Assembly (NCBI GenBank): GCA_002495485.1
Contig: DAFH01000186.1
Span: 12,193 to 17,716, forward strand
Direction: 5' to 3'
Source of the DNA: Candidatus Bathyarchaeota archaeon UBA185
Lineage (GTDB): Archaea; Thermoproteota; Bathyarchaeia; 40CM-2-53-6
Length of the DNA: 5,524 nt
Positions 4,815 through 5,524 of this stretch are shown piece after piece. The first letter of the stretch is position 1. Each line of letters begins with the position of its first letter. A model generated the notes under the pieces. That model did not search any database. It worked only from the letters and a program-made list of their open reading frames with translations, and was not told where the DNA came from. The position numbers and the translations under genes were made by a program.

Positions 4815-5524
4815 CTAGGTGAATTCCTTTCTCTCGAAAAGTAAGAGACCAAGCACTGCGGTTACAGCGAAATAGGCTAAGAGTATGGCTATTCCCTCTG
4901 GGATCGTTACAGCATACACCGTCATGGCCATGCGGCCGAATCCCTGAGTCGTAGTCGTCGGATATGGGACGGTCAGCACATTCGTGATGATCTCGGATCC
5001 GTATGTTATCACGAACCAGGGCTCTATTTTCACGAGAGCCTCCACGAGTGTCTCGATTAGAGTGAAGGCGAAGAGAAAGAGGATCGCTGTCACCAGTATG
5101 GACATTGAGCTGCTCTTGAACAGGGAGCTGAAGAAGAAAGTGAAGCCGAGGACAGCGATTAGGTAGAGCAGCCCGAACAGCATCGACTCCCAAAGCTGGT
5201 AGGGAACGTTGAATCCGAAGTAGTAGATGCCATTGCCCAGTGTTATGGCGGTGAATATCGCGAGTATTATGACCGAAGCTATTAGGGCGCCGAGCCATTT
5301 TCCGATGTAGATTGAAGACCTGCGAAGCGGATTGGCCACGAGGAAGTAGCCCGTCTTGTTCTGGAATTCTCCAGATATCGAGTCTCCGCCGAAGAAGATG
5401 CCTGAGAGAATTATGACGAAGCCGATTGAGCCTCCCCACCAGCCAGAGTAGAAGCTCAGACTCGAGGACATGAAGCTCGCAGGCCTATAGTATCCGACGA
5501 GGGTGGTGAGAAGAATGCTGATTA
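4815..5524 (-). CDS. ABC-2 type transporter permease, 5' part outside the window
   Basis: This is the membrane subunit of an ABC exporter of the ABC-2 class (NatB/multidrug type). The hallmark is the segment after the second helix: FFGGDSISGEFQNKTGYFLV, then ANPLRRSSIYIGKWLGA, the conserved G-D-x-I-(S/A)-x-E-F ... P-x-x-R ... Y-x-x-K pattern of these permeases. Numbering from ATG 5471, hydrophobic helices lie at about 12-28, 58-80, 95-117, 123-145 and 192-212, and the protein ends LLFERKEFT. ATG 5471 is probably internal: the frame continues with no stop through 17 more codons (ISILLTTLVGYYRPASF) to the window edge, and a usual first helix is still missing. Families of this type run about 250-300 residues, and 235 are visible here. 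The ATP-binding subunit is commonly encoded next to the permease, so it may lie beyond 5524. The transported substrate is unknown. Confidence 0.9.
   Translation of the reverse strand, partial: ISILLTTLVGYYRPASFMSSSLSFYSGWWGGSIGFVIILSGIFFGGDSISGEFQNKTGYFLVANPLRRSSIYIGKWLGALIASVIILAIFTAITLGNGIYYFGFNVPYQLWESMLFGLLYLIAVLGFTFFFSSLFKSSSMSILVTAILFLFAFTLIETLVEALVKIEPWFVITYGSEIITNVLTVPYPTTTTQGFGRMAMTVYAVTIPEGIAILLAYFAVTAVLGLLLFERKEFT

Noticed and set aside
4451..4852. A 133-codon minus-strand frame antisense to the coiled-coil gene
   Set aside because: It has arginine-rich, patternless translation and overlaps two better-supported genes; the coiled-coil and PY motifs are on the plus strand.
4798..5439. 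A 213-codon open frame on the minus strand overlapping the permease
   Set aside because: Its translation is full of Arg, His and Leu with no domain pattern, while the overlapping frame has clear ABC-2 motifs and helices. It is a shadow of that gene.
1..5524. Search for CRISPR arrays, tRNA genes, insertion sequences, toxin-antitoxin pairs or a defence island
   Set aside because: No spaced repeats, cloverleaf, transposase motifs, terminal repeats or nuclease/helicase motifs were seen on either strand. The window looks like ordinary transport, envelope and hypothetical genes.

Overview
The window most likely comes from an archaeon, probably of the Thermoproteota side (Bathyarchaeia or Nitrososphaeria-like). 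The strongest marker is the 2196-2804 gene, which has the recognisable layout of DUF996, a largely archaeal membrane-protein family. Supporting signs are TTG starts, several genes with no Shine-Dalgarno but a weak TATA-like element about 25 nt before the start codon (the leaderless pattern), and a His-rich anchored protein of a type I associate with archaea. The phylum is an inference from family recollection, not from a marker gene. No rRNA, tRNA, CRISPR, insertion sequence or origin was seen.

Layout, left to right. (1) 46-1014 (+) is an EamA/DMT-family transporter. (2) 1116-2138 (+) is a GNAT acetyltransferase that appears to carry two GNAT halves, only the second with an intact acetyl-CoA loop. 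(3) 2196-2804 (+) is the DUF996 membrane protein. (4) 2861-3064 (-) is a 67-residue two-helix membrane protein, convergent with DUF996 and divergent from the next gene. (5) 3140-3871 (+) is a membrane-anchored extracytoplasmic protein with HVH and HTH motifs and four cysteines. (6) 4016-4777 (+) is an unrecognised soluble protein in which a coiled coil separates two similar aromatic 'PY' segments. (7) 4815-5524 (-) is the 3' part of an ABC-2 type permease whose start lies beyond the right edge.

The genes are mostly monocistronic-looking, with gaps of 37-144 nt and changes of strand. I see no obvious operon or defence/mobile system. Four of the seven genes encode membrane or membrane-anchored proteins, so the region is best read as envelope and transport housekeeping or accessory content with two uncharacterised proteins. 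The items most worth a second look are the tandem GNAT, the 'PY-coil-PY' protein with its uncertain start, the His/Cys envelope protein, and a perfect 10-bp inverted repeat that overlaps that protein's stop codon.
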